NCBI GenBank assembly: GCA_964019135.1
Contig: OZ025265.1
Coordinates: forward strand, 2,480,496-2,544,495
DNA from: Arenicola marina
Taxonomy: Eukaryota > Annelida > Polychaeta > Arenicolidae
Length of the DNA stretch: 64,000 nt
Direction of reading: 5' to 3'
Part shown: one piece after another, positions 63,938-64,000 of the stretch
Layout: each line of letters starts with the position of its first letter
How positions within the stretch are numbered: position 1 is the first letter of the stretch
Translations under genes and position numbers: made by a program
The notes under the pieces: generated by a model
What the model was told of the DNA's origin: nothing
The model's input: only the letters and a program-made list of their open reading frames with translations
Databases searched by the model: none

Positions 63938-64000
63938 GACAGCGTTTTCTATTTGTGGTTGGCATATTCAAGCGTCATACACTTGGTTGTAGTCTTTTTC

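Larger units (their letters stand above)
28926..64000 (+). repeat. tRNA-Leu(CAG) tandem array with higher-order structure
   Basis: Four simple units (278-279 bp: tRNA plus about 195 bp spacer) are followed by ten higher-order repeats. Taking the 5' half of the split tRNA as the start, they begin at 30113, 36966, 43819, 45902, 52195, 53998, 57039, 59122, 60926 and 63058. Lengths are 6853, 6853, 2083, 6293, 1803, 3041, 2083, 1804, 2132 and a partial. The long ones contain Gypsy elements; the 1803/1804 form lacks one tRNA unit, and the 3041 form has an extra tRNA plus 548-bp module. Unequal crossing-over explains the variation. The array continues beyond the window. Confidence 0.95.

Noticed and set aside
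28926..64000. CRISPR-like regular repeat-spacer pattern
   Set aside because: The repeats are 84-nt tRNAs, the spacers are themselves repeats, and the DNA is eukaryotic.

Overview
This window is animal nuclear DNA: spliced exons with GT/AG boundaries, minisatellites, LINE and LTR retrotransposons, MITE-like elements and Pol III genes. The protein-coding content (an NR4A/HR38-type nuclear receptor) plus I-like LINEs and short-LTR Ty3/Gypsy elements fit a lophotrochozoan invertebrate, probably a mollusc. The species call is inference; the sequence carries no direct marker.

Region 1 (1-8.7 kb) is the nuclear receptor locus on the + strand. A 69-bp minisatellite (1-440) is followed by intronic or promoter-like DNA with a perfect CRE. 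Seven coding exons (878-5685) then encode an A/B domain, a complete two-zinc-finger DNA-binding domain and a ligand-binding domain ending in the NR4A-type C terminus. The exon junctions join in frame to 684 residues. Four of the six introns are wholly or partly minisatellite. About 2.9 kb of downstream DNA, possibly 3' UTR, holds three TCACGTGA and several TGACGTCA palindromes and ends near an AATAAA at 8627.

Region 2 (8.7-16.9 kb) has no convincing gene. It contains AT-rich repeats, a 33-bp minisatellite, a 239-bp foldback MITE, a tRNA-Cys-derived SINE candidate and long degenerate satellites.

Region 3 (16.9-28.9 kb) starts with a decayed fragment of a tRNA-Leu repeat unit. Two head-to-tail, minus-strand, I-like LINEs (A and B) interrupt it. 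Each has a CCHC-knuckle ORF1 and an endonuclease-RT-RNase H ORF2. Both share frameshifts, and A also carries a GC-rich tandem MITE pair.

Region 4 (28.9-64.0 kb) is the most unusual part: a tandem array of tRNA-Leu(CAG) genes on the + strand, 29 nearly full-length copies of which 17 are identical in sequence. Simple 278-279 bp units at the left pass into a higher-order repeat (HOR) seen ten times. Each HOR contains a tRNA-Leu split in its D-loop by a 285-bp MITE, one to three tRNA-Leu genes, a 548-bp unidentified insertion and another tRNA-Leu. Three minus-strand Ty3/Gypsy elements with 211-bp LTRs lie in the array. Copies 1 and 2 share site, target duplication, a stop codon and a frameshift, so they are one insertion copied by a 6,853-bp tandem duplication. 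Copy 3 is a separate insertion. The array runs off the right edge of the window. The layering (tRNA unit, then MITE and 548-bp insertion, then Gypsy, then segmental duplications) can be read from shared lesions and target duplications.
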